A stretch of 64,000 nt of DNA from Pseudenterobacter timonensis. Lineage in GTDB: Bacteria > Pseudomonadota > Gammaproteobacteria > Enterobacterales > Enterobacteriaceae. Below the pieces are notes generated by a model. That model saw only the letters and a list, made by a program, of their open reading frames with translations, searched no databases and had not been told where the DNA came from. Position 1 is the first letter of the stretch. Every line of letters begins with the position of its first letter. Position numbers and translations under genes: made by a program. Shown piece by piece: positions 10,462-19,480 of this stretch. The stretch lies in NCBI RefSeq assembly GCF_900021175.1, contig NZ_FCOP01000011.1, forward strand, positions 682,001-746,000. The letters run 5' to 3'.

Positions 10462-10644
10462 AGTAAGAATAATTTTAAATATCTCTGTTTTTTTATTTCA
10501 GTAATAAAACTGTCAAACTCTGCCGCTACGCTTCCTGATCCCGCGCAACAAAATGGGGAGCTTTGTGCTCCGGCAGTTGGCAACAAGCCAGACTCCTGTT
10601 ACAACGTCTGCTTGATTTCAAATTTTGTTTAACGGCAGAACATC

Positions 10645-11748
10645 ATGAGTGACAGCCAGACGCTGGTGGTAAAACTGGGCACCAGTGTTTTAACGGGCGG
10701 ATCCCGCCGCCTGAATCGCGCCCATATCGTCGAGCTTGTGCGCCAGTGCGCGCAGCTGCATGCCGCAGGGCATCGCATTGTGATTGTGACTTCCGGGGCT
10801 ATCGCCGCCGGGCGTGAACACCTGGGCTACCCGGAGCTTCCCGCCACCATTGCCTCCAAGCAGCTGCTGGCGGCGGTCGGCCAGAGCCGGCTGATCCAGC
10901 TCTGGGAACAGCTTTTCTCCATCTACGGCATTCATATCGGGCAGATGCTGCTGACCCGCGCGGATATGGAAGATCGCGAGCGCTTCCTGAACGCCCGCGA
11001 CACCCTGCGCGCCCTGCTGGATAACCATATTGTTCCGGTAATCAACGAAAACGACGCTGTGGCGACGGCGGAAATTAAGGTGGGGGATAACGATAACCTC
11101 TCCGCCCTGGCCGCTATTCTTGCTGGCGCCGATAAACTGCTGCTGCTGACCGATCAGCAGGGGCTGTTCACCGCCGATCCGCGCACCAATCCGCAGGCGG
11201 AGCTGATAAAAGATGTCCACGGCATTGACGATACGCTGCGCGCCATCGCGGGCGACAGCGTCTCCGGGCTGGGTACCGGCGGAATGGGCACCAAGCTGCA
11301 GGCGGCCGACGTGGCCTGCCGGGCGGGCATTGAGACGATTATCGCCGCAGGCAGCCGCCCGGGCGTAATTGGCGACGTGATGGAAGGGATTGCCGTCGGC
11401 ACCCGTTTTCACGCGCAGGCTTCGCCGCTGGAAAACCGCAAACGCTGGATCTTTGGCGCGCCGCCGGCGGGAGAAATCACCGTTGATGAAGGGGCGACCG
11501 CCGCGATGCTGGAAAGAGGAAGCTCCTTGCTTCCCAAAGGCATTAAAAGCGTGACAGGCAACTTCTCCCGTGGTGAAGTGATCCGCATCTGTAACCTTGA
11601 AGGGCGCGATATAGCGCATGGCGTCAGCCGCTACAACAGCGACGCACTGCGTCGTATTGCGGGGCATCATTCGCAACAAATCGACGCCATTCTGGGCTAC
11701 GAATATGGCCCGGTCGCCGTACATCGTGACGATATGATCGTTCGCTAA
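10645..11748 (+). CDS. proB: Glutamate 5-kinase
   Basis: First enzyme of proline biosynthesis: ATP-dependent phosphorylation of glutamate, feedback-inhibited by proline. The 367 residues match E. coli. An N-terminal amino-acid-kinase domain ([29 protein letters not shown]) is followed by a C-terminal PUA domain from about residue 275. proA follows after 10 bases, so the two are co-transcribed and their products channel the labile glutamyl phosphate. Confidence 0.98.
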   Translation: MSDSQTLVVKLGTSVLTGGSRRLNRAHIVELVRQCAQLHAAGHRIVIVTSGAIAAGREHLGYPELPATIASKQLLAAVGQSRLIQLWEQLFSIYGIHIGQMLLTRADMEDRERFLNARDTLRALLDNHIVPVINENDAVATAEIKVGDNDNLSALAAILAGADKLLLLTDQQGLFTADPRTNPQAELIKDVHGIDDTLRAIAGDSVSGLGTGGMGTKLQAADVACRAGIETIIAAGSRPGVIGDVMEGIAVGTRFHAQASPLENRKRWIFGAPPAGEITVDEGATAAMLERGSSLLPKGIKSVTGNFSRGEVIRICNLEGRDIAHGVSRYNSDALRRIAGHHSQQIDAILGYEYGPVAVHRDDMIVR

Positions 11749-11758
11749 GGAGCTGAAC

Positions 11759-13012
11759 ATGCTGGAACAAATGGGCGCCGCTGCCAAAGCCGCCTCCTGG
11801 AAAATGGCGCTCCTTTCCAGCCGTGAAAAAAACCGCGTGCTGGAAAAAATCGCTGATTATCTTGAAGCCCAGTCGCAGGAGATCCTGCTGGCTAACGAGC
11901 AGGACCTGCTCGAAGCGCGCCGTAACGGTCTGAGCGAGGCGCTGCTCGACCGTCTTGCGCTTAACCCCGCCCGTCTGAAGGCGATTGCTGACGACGTACG
12001 CCAGGTCTGCAAGCTGGCCGACCCGGTAGGGCAGGTGATCGACGGCGGATTACTCGACAGCGGCCTGCGCATTGAGCGTCGCCGCGTGCCGCTTGGCGTG
12101 ATCGGCGTGATTTATGAGGCGCGGCCGAACGTGACCGTTGACGTCGCCTCCCTGTGCCTGAAAACCGGTAACGCCGCCATCCTGCGCGGCGGCAAAGAGA
12201 CCTGGCGCACCAACGCCGCCACCGTGAAGGTGATCCAGCAGGCGCTGGAAGAGTGCGGCTTACCCGCAGGCGCGGTACAGGCGATCGAAAGCCCTGACCG
12301 GGCGCTGGTCAGTGAAATGCTGCGCATGGATAACTATATCGACATGCTGATCCCCCGCGGCGGCGCGGGTCTGCACAAGCTTTGCCGCGAGCAGTCCACC
12401 ATTCCGGTGATCACCGGAGGAATTGGCGTCTGCCATATCTTTGTGGATGAGAGCGCGGAGATCGAACCGGCGCTCAACGTGCTGGTGAATGCCAAAACCC
12501 AGCGCCCCAGCACCTGCAACACCGTGGAGACGCTGCTGGTGCATCAGAATATCGCCGATCGCTTCCTGCCTGCGCTGAGCCGTCGCATGGCGCAGTGCGG
12601 CGTGACGCTGCACGCGGATGAAAACGCGATTGCCCGATTGCAGGATGGCCCGGCGAAGGTGGAAGCGGTAAAAGCGGAACAGTATGACGACGAATATCTG
12701 TCGCTGGATCTGAGCGTGAAGGTGGTGGCCGATCTGGATGAGGCGATCGCCCATATCCGCGAGCACGGCACCCAACACTCGGATGCGATCCTGACCCGCA
12801 CGCTGCGTAACGCCGACCGCTTTGTCAACGAGGTGGACTCCTCGGCGGTCTATGTAAACGCCTCGACCCGCTTCACCGACGGCGCCCAGTTTGGTCTGGG
12901 GGCGGAAGTGGCGGTGAGTACCCAGAAGCTGCACGCCCGCGGCCCGATGGGGCTGGAGGCGCTGACCACCTATAAGTGGATTGGCTACGGCGACGATACG
13001 GTTCGCGCCTGA
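11759..13012 (+). CDS. proA: Gamma-glutamyl phosphate reductase
   Basis: Second enzyme of proline biosynthesis, reducing glutamyl phosphate to the semialdehyde with NADPH. The 417 residues equal the E. coli length. It is an aldehyde-dehydrogenase-superfamily protein with the catalytic cysteine at C253 in RPSTCNT. It is the second gene of the proBA operon. A GC-rich hairpin follows the stop. Confidence 0.98.
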   Translation: MLEQMGAAAKAASWKMALLSSREKNRVLEKIADYLEAQSQEILLANEQDLLEARRNGLSEALLDRLALNPARLKAIADDVRQVCKLADPVGQVIDGGLLDSGLRIERRRVPLGVIGVIYEARPNVTVDVASLCLKTGNAAILRGGKETWRTNAATVKVIQQALEECGLPAGAVQAIESPDRALVSEMLRMDNYIDMLIPRGGAGLHKLCREQSTIPVITGGIGVCHIFVDESAEIEPALNVLVNAKTQRPSTCNTVETLLVHQNIADRFLPALSRRMAQCGVTLHADENAIARLQDGPAKVEAVKAEQYDDEYLSLDLSVKVVADLDEAIAHIREHGTQHSDAILTRTLRNADRFVNEVDSSAVYVNASTRFTDGAQFGLGAEVAVSTQKLHARGPMGLEALTTYKWIGYGDDTVRA

Positions 13013-13018
13013 CAGCCA

Positions 13019-13042
13019 GCGGGCGGTGTCAAAGCCGCCCGC
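13019..13042 (+). terminator. Hairpin after proA
   Basis: An 8-bp stem GCGGGCGG/CCGCCCGC is followed by only a weak T-containing tail (GTTATCCTT). It lies between the convergent proA and the GGDEF/EAL gene, and probably ends proBA transcription. Confidence 0.6.
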
Positions 13043-13043
13043 G

Positions 13044-15677
13044 TTATCCTTCCGTATGTGGGGCCGAGCGCTCCTGCACGGCCGTATCCAGCGCGTTCAT
13101 CTGCTCTTTTAGCGCGGTCAGGCTCAGCGGTTTGCCAATGAGATAGCCCTGCGTTTCATCGCAATCCATCGTAATCAGCTTTTGCAGCTGCCCCTCGGTC
13201 TCCACCCCTTCCGCCGTGATGCTCAGCGAAAAAGCCTTGCCCAGCCCGATGATATTTTCGACGATAGTATTGGCGCTATCGCTCTCCGGCATACCGGAGA
13301 TAAAGGATTTATCGAGCTTAATGCCGTCGAACGGGAAATTGCGCAGATAGCTCAGGGAGGAGTAGCCGGTGCCAAAATCATCCATCAGCAGCTTCACGCC
13401 CAGCTTCTTCAGCGCCAGCATCAGCTCAAGGCTGCTCTCCGGGTTCCAGAGCGTCGCATTTTCGGTGATTTCAATCTCCAGCCGCGCCGGATCAAGCTGC
13501 GACTGCCGTAACGCCTCCCTGACGCGATCCACGATCCCCCAGGACTGGAACTCCACGGCGGAGATGTTCACCGAGACGGAGAGTCCCTCCAGCGACTGCT
13601 GGGTATCCCGGCAGGCGGTATTCAGGACCCACTCGCTAAGGGGAACGATAAGGCCGGTCTCTTCCGCAAGGGAGATAAACTGATCCGGCATCAGCAGGCC
13701 CAGCTCCGGGTGTTCCCAGCGGATCAGCGCTTCCACGGCGATAATCCGCGACGAGTTCAGACCGTAGCGCGGCTGGTAGACCAGCCGGAACTGCTGCTGC
13801 TTAATCGCCTCGCGCAGGCTGTTCTCCATTTCGCGGCGCTGCACCATCTGTTCGGCCATCTCGGGCGTGTAGAACATCCACCGGTTTCGCCCGGCGCTTT
13901 TCGCCTTGTAGAGCGCAATGTCTGAGAAGCGCAGCAGCTCCCCTGCGTCCACGGCATCCTGCGGCGCCAGCGCAATGCCGATGCTGGCGCCGATCAGAAC
14001 CTCGTTGCCGTTGATATCGAAGGGGCGGGCGAGCTCCTGCAAAATGCGTTCACACAGCGTTTCAATATCATTCCGGTCGTGGACGTCGGAGATAATCAGA
14101 ATAAATTCATCGCCCCCCTGACGCGCCACCAGATCGATGTCGCGAACGCAGTTGCGCAATCTTACCGATACTTCATGCAGAACGGTGTCGCCTGCGGCAT
14201 GGCCGAAGAGATCGTTCACCGGCTTAAACTTATCGAGGTCGAGACTCATCATGGCCAGAGGATGGCGCTGGGTCGGCTGCGCCTGGAGCTTACCTTTCAG
14301 AAATTCACGCATCCGCACCCGGTTAGGCAGCCCGGTCAGCTCATCGTGGCTGGAGAGATACTGCACACGCGCCTGCGCTTCCACCTCCAGGGTTACATCC
14401 GTGGCGGTGCCCCGGTAACCCGTTACCCCTTCCGGCGTAATAACCGGCTTAATGGCGATATGGCAATAGCGCTGATGCCCCATCGCCGACAGGTAGCGGC
14501 AGTGCAGCAGGCGGCGGTGGCCGGTCTGCCCGGGCAGCGTTATCCACTCCGCCAGCGACTGGCTGTCTGCCTGCAGAAAGTCGGTGACCGGGCGGCCAAG
14601 CCAGGCGGAGATACTATGGCCGGTAATGCCGGGAAAGCGATCCGACAGCCAGGTAAAACGCAGGTCGGTATCGGTTTCCCAGATCCAGTCGGTGGTCGCC
14701 TCCGCCACATCCCGAAAGCGACGTTCGCTGGCGGTAAGCGCGTGGCGGCTTTGCGTCAGCAAAAAGCTGTTTTCATCATACATCCGCGCTTTTTTAAGAA
14801 TGTTGCGCCCGAGATACAGGCCAAGCAGGGTGGTGCAGAGCGCCAGCAGGATCAGCAGCGGCAGGATAAAACGCATCAGCGCCCGCCCCGGGTTTTCGCT
14901 TTGCCACTCGAAGGTAACGGCTTCTCCGTCAATGGGTAGCGTCACCGAGCCGGGCCGCCCCGTCATAGCGGCACTGTTTTTCTGCTGTACCCGCATCCCC
15001 TTGATGCCATACTCCTCCCCAAGCGCCATCAGCTTTTTATCATCCAGCACATCAACAAATACCAGGATGGAGGCGGGGCCGGAGAGAGGCGTGACGCGAC
15101 TATCGTCGCCGGTCGTAATATTCGCCGCGGCGATGAGCGCCGGATGTCCCGCCTGTATCACCACTTTGTTCGCCAGGGGTAAGGCATCGGTTTTATTGAT
15201 GGTCTGCAGCAGTTCCGGCACGGGGTTCTCCCCCAGCCAGGCCTGGAGCGAGCGATTGCTCAGTTTGCCGTTGATTACGCTGTAACGGGTCTGCCCGCTG
15301 CCGTCCAGCACAAACACCCCGTCATACTCAAAATCGCGCCAGAGCGTGGCGCCCAGGTTCTGGCGATGCCAGGCCCAGTCGGTATCCACGCGGGGATGCA
15401 AGTGCTGATAGGCTTCGCCCCACCAGGCATAATCTTTCGTATGGGTGGCAAGGGTATCCGCACGGTTCGTCATCGCCTTTTGCAGCAGCATCGCGCTTTG
15501 CTGGTCGGCATCCTGATTGATATTCCGCACAATAGTGAGCAGGGCGAGAATAGCGATAATAAACAGCGCGGCCAGCAGCGAGGCCATCACCAGCAGGGCG
15601 CGTTTAATAAAGTTAGCGGTGCTTCTGTACTCAAGATCCGGCGCGGACATATCATCGTTGACGACGCGTATTTGCAT
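13044..15677 (-). CDS. Membrane c-di-GMP enzyme: periplasmic sensor, PAS, GGDEF and EAL
   Basis: 877-residue inner-membrane protein of c-di-GMP turnover. Order: transmembrane helix about 27-50, a periplasmic sensor of CHASE4 type (about 55-262), a second helix about 268-290, PAS about 315-432, GGDEF about 440-605 and EAL about 620-860. Both catalytic signatures are intact: GGDEF at 521-525, with RDID nine residues before the motif fitting the product-inhibition I-site, and EAL at 649-651. It could therefore make or break c-di-GMP; which dominates cannot be told from sequence. It is transcribed alone, away from the thrW tRNA, and converges with proA. Confidence 0.9.
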   Translation of the reverse strand: MQIRVVNDDMSAPDLEYRSTANFIKRALLVMASLLAALFIIAILALLTIVRNINQDADQQSAMLLQKAMTNRADTLATHTKDYAWWGEAYQHLHPRVDTDWAWHRQNLGATLWRDFEYDGVFVLDGSGQTRYSVINGKLSNRSLQAWLGENPVPELLQTINKTDALPLANKVVIQAGHPALIAAANITTGDDSRVTPLSGPASILVFVDVLDDKKLMALGEEYGIKGMRVQQKNSAAMTGRPGSVTLPIDGEAVTFEWQSENPGRALMRFILPLLILLALCTTLLGLYLGRNILKKARMYDENSFLLTQSRHALTASERRFRDVAEATTDWIWETDTDLRFTWLSDRFPGITGHSISAWLGRPVTDFLQADSQSLAEWITLPGQTGHRRLLHCRYLSAMGHQRYCHIAIKPVITPEGVTGYRGTATDVTLEVEAQARVQYLSSHDELTGLPNRVRMREFLKGKLQAQPTQRHPLAMMSLDLDKFKPVNDLFGHAAGDTVLHEVSVRLRNCVRDIDLVARQGGDEFILIISDVHDRNDIETLCERILQELARPFDINGNEVLIGASIGIALAPQDAVDAGELLRFSDIALYKAKSAGRNRWMFYTPEMAEQMVQRREMENSLREAIKQQQFRLVYQPRYGLNSSRIIAVEALIRWEHPELGLLMPDQFISLAEETGLIVPLSEWVLNTACRDTQQSLEGLSVSVNISAVEFQSWGIVDRVREALRQSQLDPARLEIEITENATLWNPESSLELMLALKKLGVKLLMDDFGTGYSSLSYLRNFPFDGIKLDKSFISGMPESDSANTIVENIIGLGKAFSLSITAEGVETEGQLQKLITMDCDETQGYLIGKPLSLTALKEQMNALDTAVQERSAPHTEG

Positions 15678-15983
15678 GCTTTTTACCCATAGAAGTATTC
15701 AGCCTCTTTTATTATCGGCCTGCCCCGGGGAGGCTTGATGGCAGGCAGACTGTTTTCAAGATAGCTGATTTCGCAGGAGAAAGGGGCGAGAGGCGACGGC
15801 AGGGGGCAAAACAGCGGCTAAGTGTGACGGCTGACACGTTCGCACCTGAGTAAACAGACAATTTGTGCTGATTTAAGGGAGGGTGATGTAAAAAACATCA
15901 ACTAAACAGAGAGGGTGTTGACGAGGCAAAGCGTTTTTCTTAACCTTGCACCCCGTAGTCACGTTCGTGACGCGCTCCGGAAC
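15678..15983. other. Intergenic region with promoters of the GGDEF/EAL gene and the tRNA
   Basis: About 306 bases without a gene. The right part holds the tRNA promoter at 15918-15946. The left part should hold the leftward promoter of the GGDEF/EAL gene, but I see no convincing hexamers. A short inverted repeat GATGT/ACATC lies near 15884-15898. Confidence 0.6.
15918..15946 (+). promoter_or_regulatory. Promoter of the tRNA-Thr gene
   Basis: TTGACG (15918-15923), a 17-base spacer and TAACCT (15941-15946), followed by a C-rich discriminator typical of stringently controlled stable-RNA promoters. The predicted start lies about 30 bases before the mature tRNA. Confidence 0.75.
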
Positions 15984-16059
15984 GCCGATATAGCTCAGTT
16001 GGTAGAGCAGCGCATTCGTAATGCGAAGGTCGTAGGTTCGACTCCTATTATCGGCACCA
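15984..16059 (+). tRNA. thrW: tRNA-Thr (anticodon CGU)
   Basis: A 76-base cloverleaf with encoded CCA: acceptor stem GCCGATA/TATCGGC, D-loop AGCTCAGTTGGTAGAGC, anticodon loop TTCGTAA with CGT at 16017-16019, and T-arm GGTTCGACTCC. It reads ACG codons. The location next to proA matches E. coli thrW, a well-known attachment site for prophages and islands (CP4-6 in K-12), and accessory DNA begins directly downstream here. Confidence 0.97.
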
Positions 16060-16330
16060 TCTAAATCAATCACTTACACATCATTCGTGCCCTCCTTATT
16101 TTCAATGTGGGACAGATTTGGGACAGAAGTGCCAAAAACAGAGTCAATTTGGCGTGCATGTTCGGTTACCGGCCACCCCTGAGACGCAGGTGCTGAGGGC
16201 GATCTTGCTTTATCAATTTGGCGAGCTATTGCAGTAGGACAAGGCATTGGTCAGCTCTCTGTGGCAACAGGCGGCGTCTCTGGAAGGCGGCGTCTGGAGT
16301 GAGCGAGCCAGAGGGCGTCTGTCGCCCTGA
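16060..16330 (+). pseudogene. tRNA-proximal junction and remnant of an unidentified gene
   Basis: Directly after the tRNA lies a short AT-rich stretch with a tandem GGGACAGATTTGGGACAG, as often seen at tRNA-borne integration sites. From about 16142 to 16330 one frame reads protein-like sequence (ETQVLRAILLYQFGELL, then SLWQQAASLEGG) but is broken by TAG at 16238 and ends with TGA at 16328-16330, in the same frame as the hydrolase that follows. I cannot name the protein. It looks like the decayed 3' end of a gene once upstream of the hydrolase. Confidence 0.4.
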
Positions 16331-16366
16331 TATTGGAACTCGAATAATAATACGGAAGAACCGACA

Positions 16367-17260
16367 TTGATTGCTTTCAACAGCTACACCGAGCAGGCGA
16401 AGCATTACGATGAGACGATTGAAATCGTTGCCAAAATCACCGCCGGAAGCGTCGAAAATCTGAGCTATTGGTTGTATCGGCAGAGCGCCGAGCCAACTGA
16501 CGTGATCATTGTTTATCACGGCGGGGGCGTTAACCGTGACGCCGGTTACGATATTCTTGCGCGTCAACTAACCGCCTTTCAAGGCGTGGCGGTTTGCCTT
16601 GTTGATATTCGTGGGCATGGCTGTTCCGCAGGTGAACGGGGAACCGTCGAGCAGCCTGAGCGTATCTGGCGTGATGTCGATGTGATGATGGAGGAGATGC
16701 GGCGCTATTTCCCTCAGGCGCACAGGCATCTGTTCGGCCACTCCAGCGGCGCTGGAATGTTGCTTAATTATTTAACTCGTTATCCTTTCGAACAGCGTGC
16801 TGACAGCCTGATTATGTTGGCTCCGGAACTGGGGCCGTTCGCGGGCACGGCGCGTAATGCGGCATTGAGCTTTGCGCAAGTGCGCCAATGGCCCTTTATC
16901 GTCAATGCGCTGAGCGGCGGGCGGTTATGCGGGCAGTTCCGCGCCGTCAAGTTGAATTTCACGCCAGAGGTGCTGGAAATGGCCCCCAGCTTTGTGCGGC
17001 AATACAGCGTCAACATGGCAAATGCGCTAACGCCGCGCCACCCCGGCAAGCAGTTGGCGGAGTTGCCGATTCCGACGTTGCTGTTGGCCGCTGCGCAGGA
17101 CGAATTATTTAGTCCGCAGGCGATGCGCGACTTTGCCGGGAAGTATAGCAACGGCTGGCTTGAGTTTCGCTTTATTGAGAATAGTACGCACCTGGACTGT
17201 GTGTTTAAAGCCCACCATTATATCCATCAGTACATTGCCGGCGAGCGGCGGGGGGCATGA
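16367..17260 (+). CDS. Alpha/beta hydrolase (lysophospholipase-like)
   Basis: A 297-residue serine hydrolase fold. The nucleophile elbow GHSSGAG, the acid in AAQDELF and the histidine in STHLDCV form a plausible triad; an oxyanion-type YHGGG lies near residue 47. The best start I see is TTG at 16367 with GGAAG upstream; no in-frame ATG lies between the upstream stop and here, so the 5' end could have been lost. The stop overlaps the ATG of a truncated ABC permease (ATGA), showing it was once coupled to a transporter gene. Substrate unknown. Its position in a patchy segment behind thrW suggests transfer. Confidence 0.65.
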   Translation: MIAFNSYTEQAKHYDETIEIVAKITAGSVENLSYWLYRQSAEPTDVIIVYHGGGVNRDAGYDILARQLTAFQGVAVCLVDIRGHGCSAGERGTVEQPERIWRDVDVMMEEMRRYFPQAHRHLFGHSSGAGMLLNYLTRYPFEQRADSLIMLAPELGPFAGTARNAALSFAQVRQWPFIVNALSGGRLCGQFRAVKLNFTPEVLEMAPSFVRQYSVNMANALTPRHPGKQLAELPIPTLLLAAAQDELFSPQAMRDFAGKYSNGWLEFRFIENSTHLDCVFKAHHYIHQYIAGERRGA

Positions 17261-17340
17261 TGGTGCGGTTAAAGTTGGCTTTGCGAAACCTGTTTCGAAA
17301 CAAAAGAAGAACGCTGGTTTCCGTCACCAATCTGGCGTAG
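17257..17340 (+). pseudogene. Truncated FtsX/MacB-type ABC transporter permease (first 27 codons)
   Basis: Starting in the ATGA overlap with the hydrolase, the frame reads MMVRLKLALRNLFRNKRR and then a short hydrophobic stretch before TAG at 17338-17340. Basic RNLFRNKRRT followed by a hydrophobic helix is the usual N-terminus of FtsX-like permeases of several hundred residues. Everything after the first 27 codons is missing, so the gene was cut by a deletion or insertion close to 17335. Confidence 0.6.
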
Positions 17341-17627
17341 GCATTAAACGGGCTTTACGCATAGCGATCTCCTTCGTTGGCAGATTGATTATGCCGGATG
17401 ATCTCTAAAGGTGAATGGCACGATTATGCTGGATACTTACACACCGCTTTTTCAGGAGTGGAAATGAGCGGTCGTTCAAACGTGATACAGATAGGCTGGT
17501 GAGGCGTATCAAAAAGGAACAGTCGGAGGATATACATCAGGCTTTGGACATGACCAGAACGGATAAATTTTAATACGCGTATCTTCCTGATAGGATTAGT
17601 CCGAATAATTTCAATTGGGATAGGGAT
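17341..17627. other. Non-coding junk after the permease breakpoint, possible IS orfA start
   Basis: About 287 bases without an intact gene. On the minus strand at 17362 a strong AAGGAGA site precedes ATGCGTAAAGCCCGT (MRKAR), which resembles the start of some IS3-family orfA genes, but the match stops after about five codons. The rest shows only short broken frames. The promoter of the lipoprotein gene must lie at its right end; GATAGGGATATG gives a moderate ribosome site. Confidence 0.35.
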
Positions 17628-18770
17628 ATGAATAAAACTTTGATTGCAACATTAGTGGGCATAACGATGTTAACCGGGTGTGGGCCACAAGAGTTAACCC
17701 CCGAACAAAAAGAGGAAGTTTCTGCTCTCAAGGCTGAGTTGTCCCAAACTGAGGGAGAAATCTCAGCAGCGAAAGAAGTTGATCAACAATTTTCTGGTGG
17801 ACTAATCAAGAATTTAACGACAGCAAGACTGGAAGTTTTAGGAACTAATAAGGCTCTTTTAGAACAGCGTATCAATGCTATTGAGTCCGGTGCCAAAATT
17901 GATGTAGTTGTCTCTGCTACCAAGCCAGACCCTGAACTTGCAGCCTCTATTAAAACAGAGATCGATAAGCTGACTGTTAAAATCAACGAAGCTAAAGCAG
18001 ATGCCAGCCAGTACACTGGTGGTTTGATACAGGCCCTGAAACTATCAGCCGTTGCCACTGAAGAGCAAAGCATGGCTATGCTTCAGCAAAAATATCTTAC
18101 CGCTAAGTATGGGCTCGCTGAAGTTAAGTTAGCACCTGTTCAGGATAATACAGCAACCGCCAGCGGCAAGAAGGAAGCAACTGCTAAAACTACTCAAGAA
18201 CAACCCCCACTGTTGCCACCCGCTGAAGGCCCGTTTGGTCTTGAGGCTGGTCTGACCCAGAAAAATATCGAAGATATGATCGGGGCAAAGCTAAAACCAC
18301 TACCAGACAGCGTGAATCTCTATACTTCCGATAAACTACCAAAGCAAAACGCGGATTTTGAAATGTATGGTTTGTTGATCTCGCCTAAAGCTGGCTTATG
18401 TCAAATTAGGGCTGTCGGTAAAAACATTGATACCGATAGCTATGGGCTTGCCTTGAAATCCAGATTTGAAGATTTGAGTAGCTCGTTAAGCTCACTTTAT
18501 GGAAAGGCCGAAACCACAGACCTTTTACTGGCTGGTTCAATCTGGAAAGAGCCTCAGGACTGGATGAGGGGGCTAAATAAAAAAGAGCGCTTCCTATCCG
18601 CCACTTGGAAGGGAACAAAAGAAACGCCGCTAAAAAATAATATTGGTGCTATTTCTATCGAAGCCAGAGCGAACAGTTCTGCACAGGGATATGTTTACCT
18701 ACAGTATACATTTACAAATGATGATGTTTGTCAGGCGGAGATTGAGGGAGCGAAAAAGAGCTCTCTATAA
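17628..18770 (+). CDS. Unknown lipoprotein with duplicated coiled-coil unit
   Basis: 380 residues; I do not recognise a family. A signal peptide ends in the lipobox LTGC with lipidated C18, so it is an envelope lipoprotein. Residues about 35-85 and 109-159 are an internal duplication spaced 74 residues apart (FSGGLI at 55-60, YTGGLI at 129-134), each charged and heptad-like. A proline/threonine-rich linker (about 172-200) leads to a C-terminal domain with two cysteines that may pair. Base composition is clearly more AT-rich than its neighbours, which points to transfer. A terminator follows. Confidence 0.75.
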   Translation: MNKTLIATLVGITMLTGCGPQELTPEQKEEVSALKAELSQTEGEISAAKEVDQQFSGGLIKNLTTARLEVLGTNKALLEQRINAIESGAKIDVVVSATKPDPELAASIKTEIDKLTVKINEAKADASQYTGGLIQALKLSAVATEEQSMAMLQQKYLTAKYGLAEVKLAPVQDNTATASGKKEATAKTTQEQPPLLPPAEGPFGLEAGLTQKNIEDMIGAKLKPLPDSVNLYTSDKLPKQNADFEMYGLLISPKAGLCQIRAVGKNIDTDSYGLALKSRFEDLSSSLSSLYGKAETTDLLLAGSIWKEPQDWMRGLNKKERFLSATWKGTKETPLKNNIGAISIEARANSSAQGYVYLQYTFTNDDVCQAEIEGAKKSSL

Positions 18771-18781
18771 CTAATCATGCA

Positions 18782-18806
18782 AAAGCCTCATTAATTGGGG
18801 CTTTAA
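18782..18806 (+). terminator. Terminator after the lipoprotein gene
   Basis: The stem AAAGCCTC/GGGGCTTT with a seven-base loop, 11 bases after the stop. The downstream T-run is short (TTTAAT). Confidence 0.7.
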
Positions 18807-18930
18807 TGATGTTGATATAAAAAATATTGTGTCTAACGGGAGGGATATGAATTCATGTGATTAGGCTGGTTCATTTGGTTTACCTGAAGGAGAGAAAGGT
18901 GAAATCATCACTATGATAGATTTTGGTGAG

Positions 18931-19480
18931 TGAATCGCCACCTGTAATCTAGACACTTACGAGCCGTTAAAAATATTGGTCTTCGTATTCAGTAGGTGGC
19001 ATCTGATCGCTCGAACCATGCCGACGTTTACTGTTATAAAAAATTTCGATGTAATCAAAAACATCGTTTCGGGCTTCTTCTCTCGTTCCGTAGATCTTTT
19101 TCTTTATCCGTTCACGCTTTAGCAACTGGAAAAAGCTTTCTGCAACCGCATTATCATGACAGTTACCGCGAAGGCTCATACTTCCCTCCAGCCCGTGTGA
19201 TTTTAGGAATGACAGCCATTCATAACTTATGTACTGACTATCTTGATCAGGATGAAGCAGCACCTGTTTTTGGGGATTACATCGCCACAATGCTATCAGA
19301 AACGCATTCAGGACAATATCTTTTGTCATTCGGGATTGCATGGACCAGCCGATAACTTTGCGCGAGAACAGGCCAACAACCACAGCCGGATACAGCCAGC
19401 CTTCGTGGGTCCGGATGTAGATTATGTCCGTTGCCCAACGTTCATCCGGCGCTTTCAGATTGCGCTGCCGCTTCAACACG
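18931..19480 (-). mobile_element. Remnant of an IS3-family insertion sequence (3' part)
   Basis: Contains the last two-thirds of an OrfB transposase (minus strand, about 19479 to 18967) and, beyond its stop, a probable terminal repeat around 18931-18956 (TGAATCGCC...TAGACAC). OrfA and the first part of OrfB are absent, and the left end is fused to the 3' end of the GH2 gene, so the element is dead and one end has been deleted. Confidence 0.8.
18967..19479 (-). pseudogene. Truncated IS3-family transposase OrfB
   Basis: About 170 residues of an rve/DDE integrase domain. The three catalytic positions are visible: Asp in WATDIIYIR, Asp in LHPDQDSQY (the usual Gly after DQ is Asp here) and Glu in NAVAESFF. 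The C-terminus YNSKRRH is typical of this group. The frame continues upstream to 19539, but those codons belong to the GH2 gene in another frame; real transposase sequence begins about 19479. The N-terminal helix-turn-helix part is lost. Confidence 0.85.

Noticed and set aside
15873..16073. Minus-strand open frame of 66 codons covering the tRNA-Thr
   Set aside because: It is the complement of the tRNA and its promoter, a common false call.
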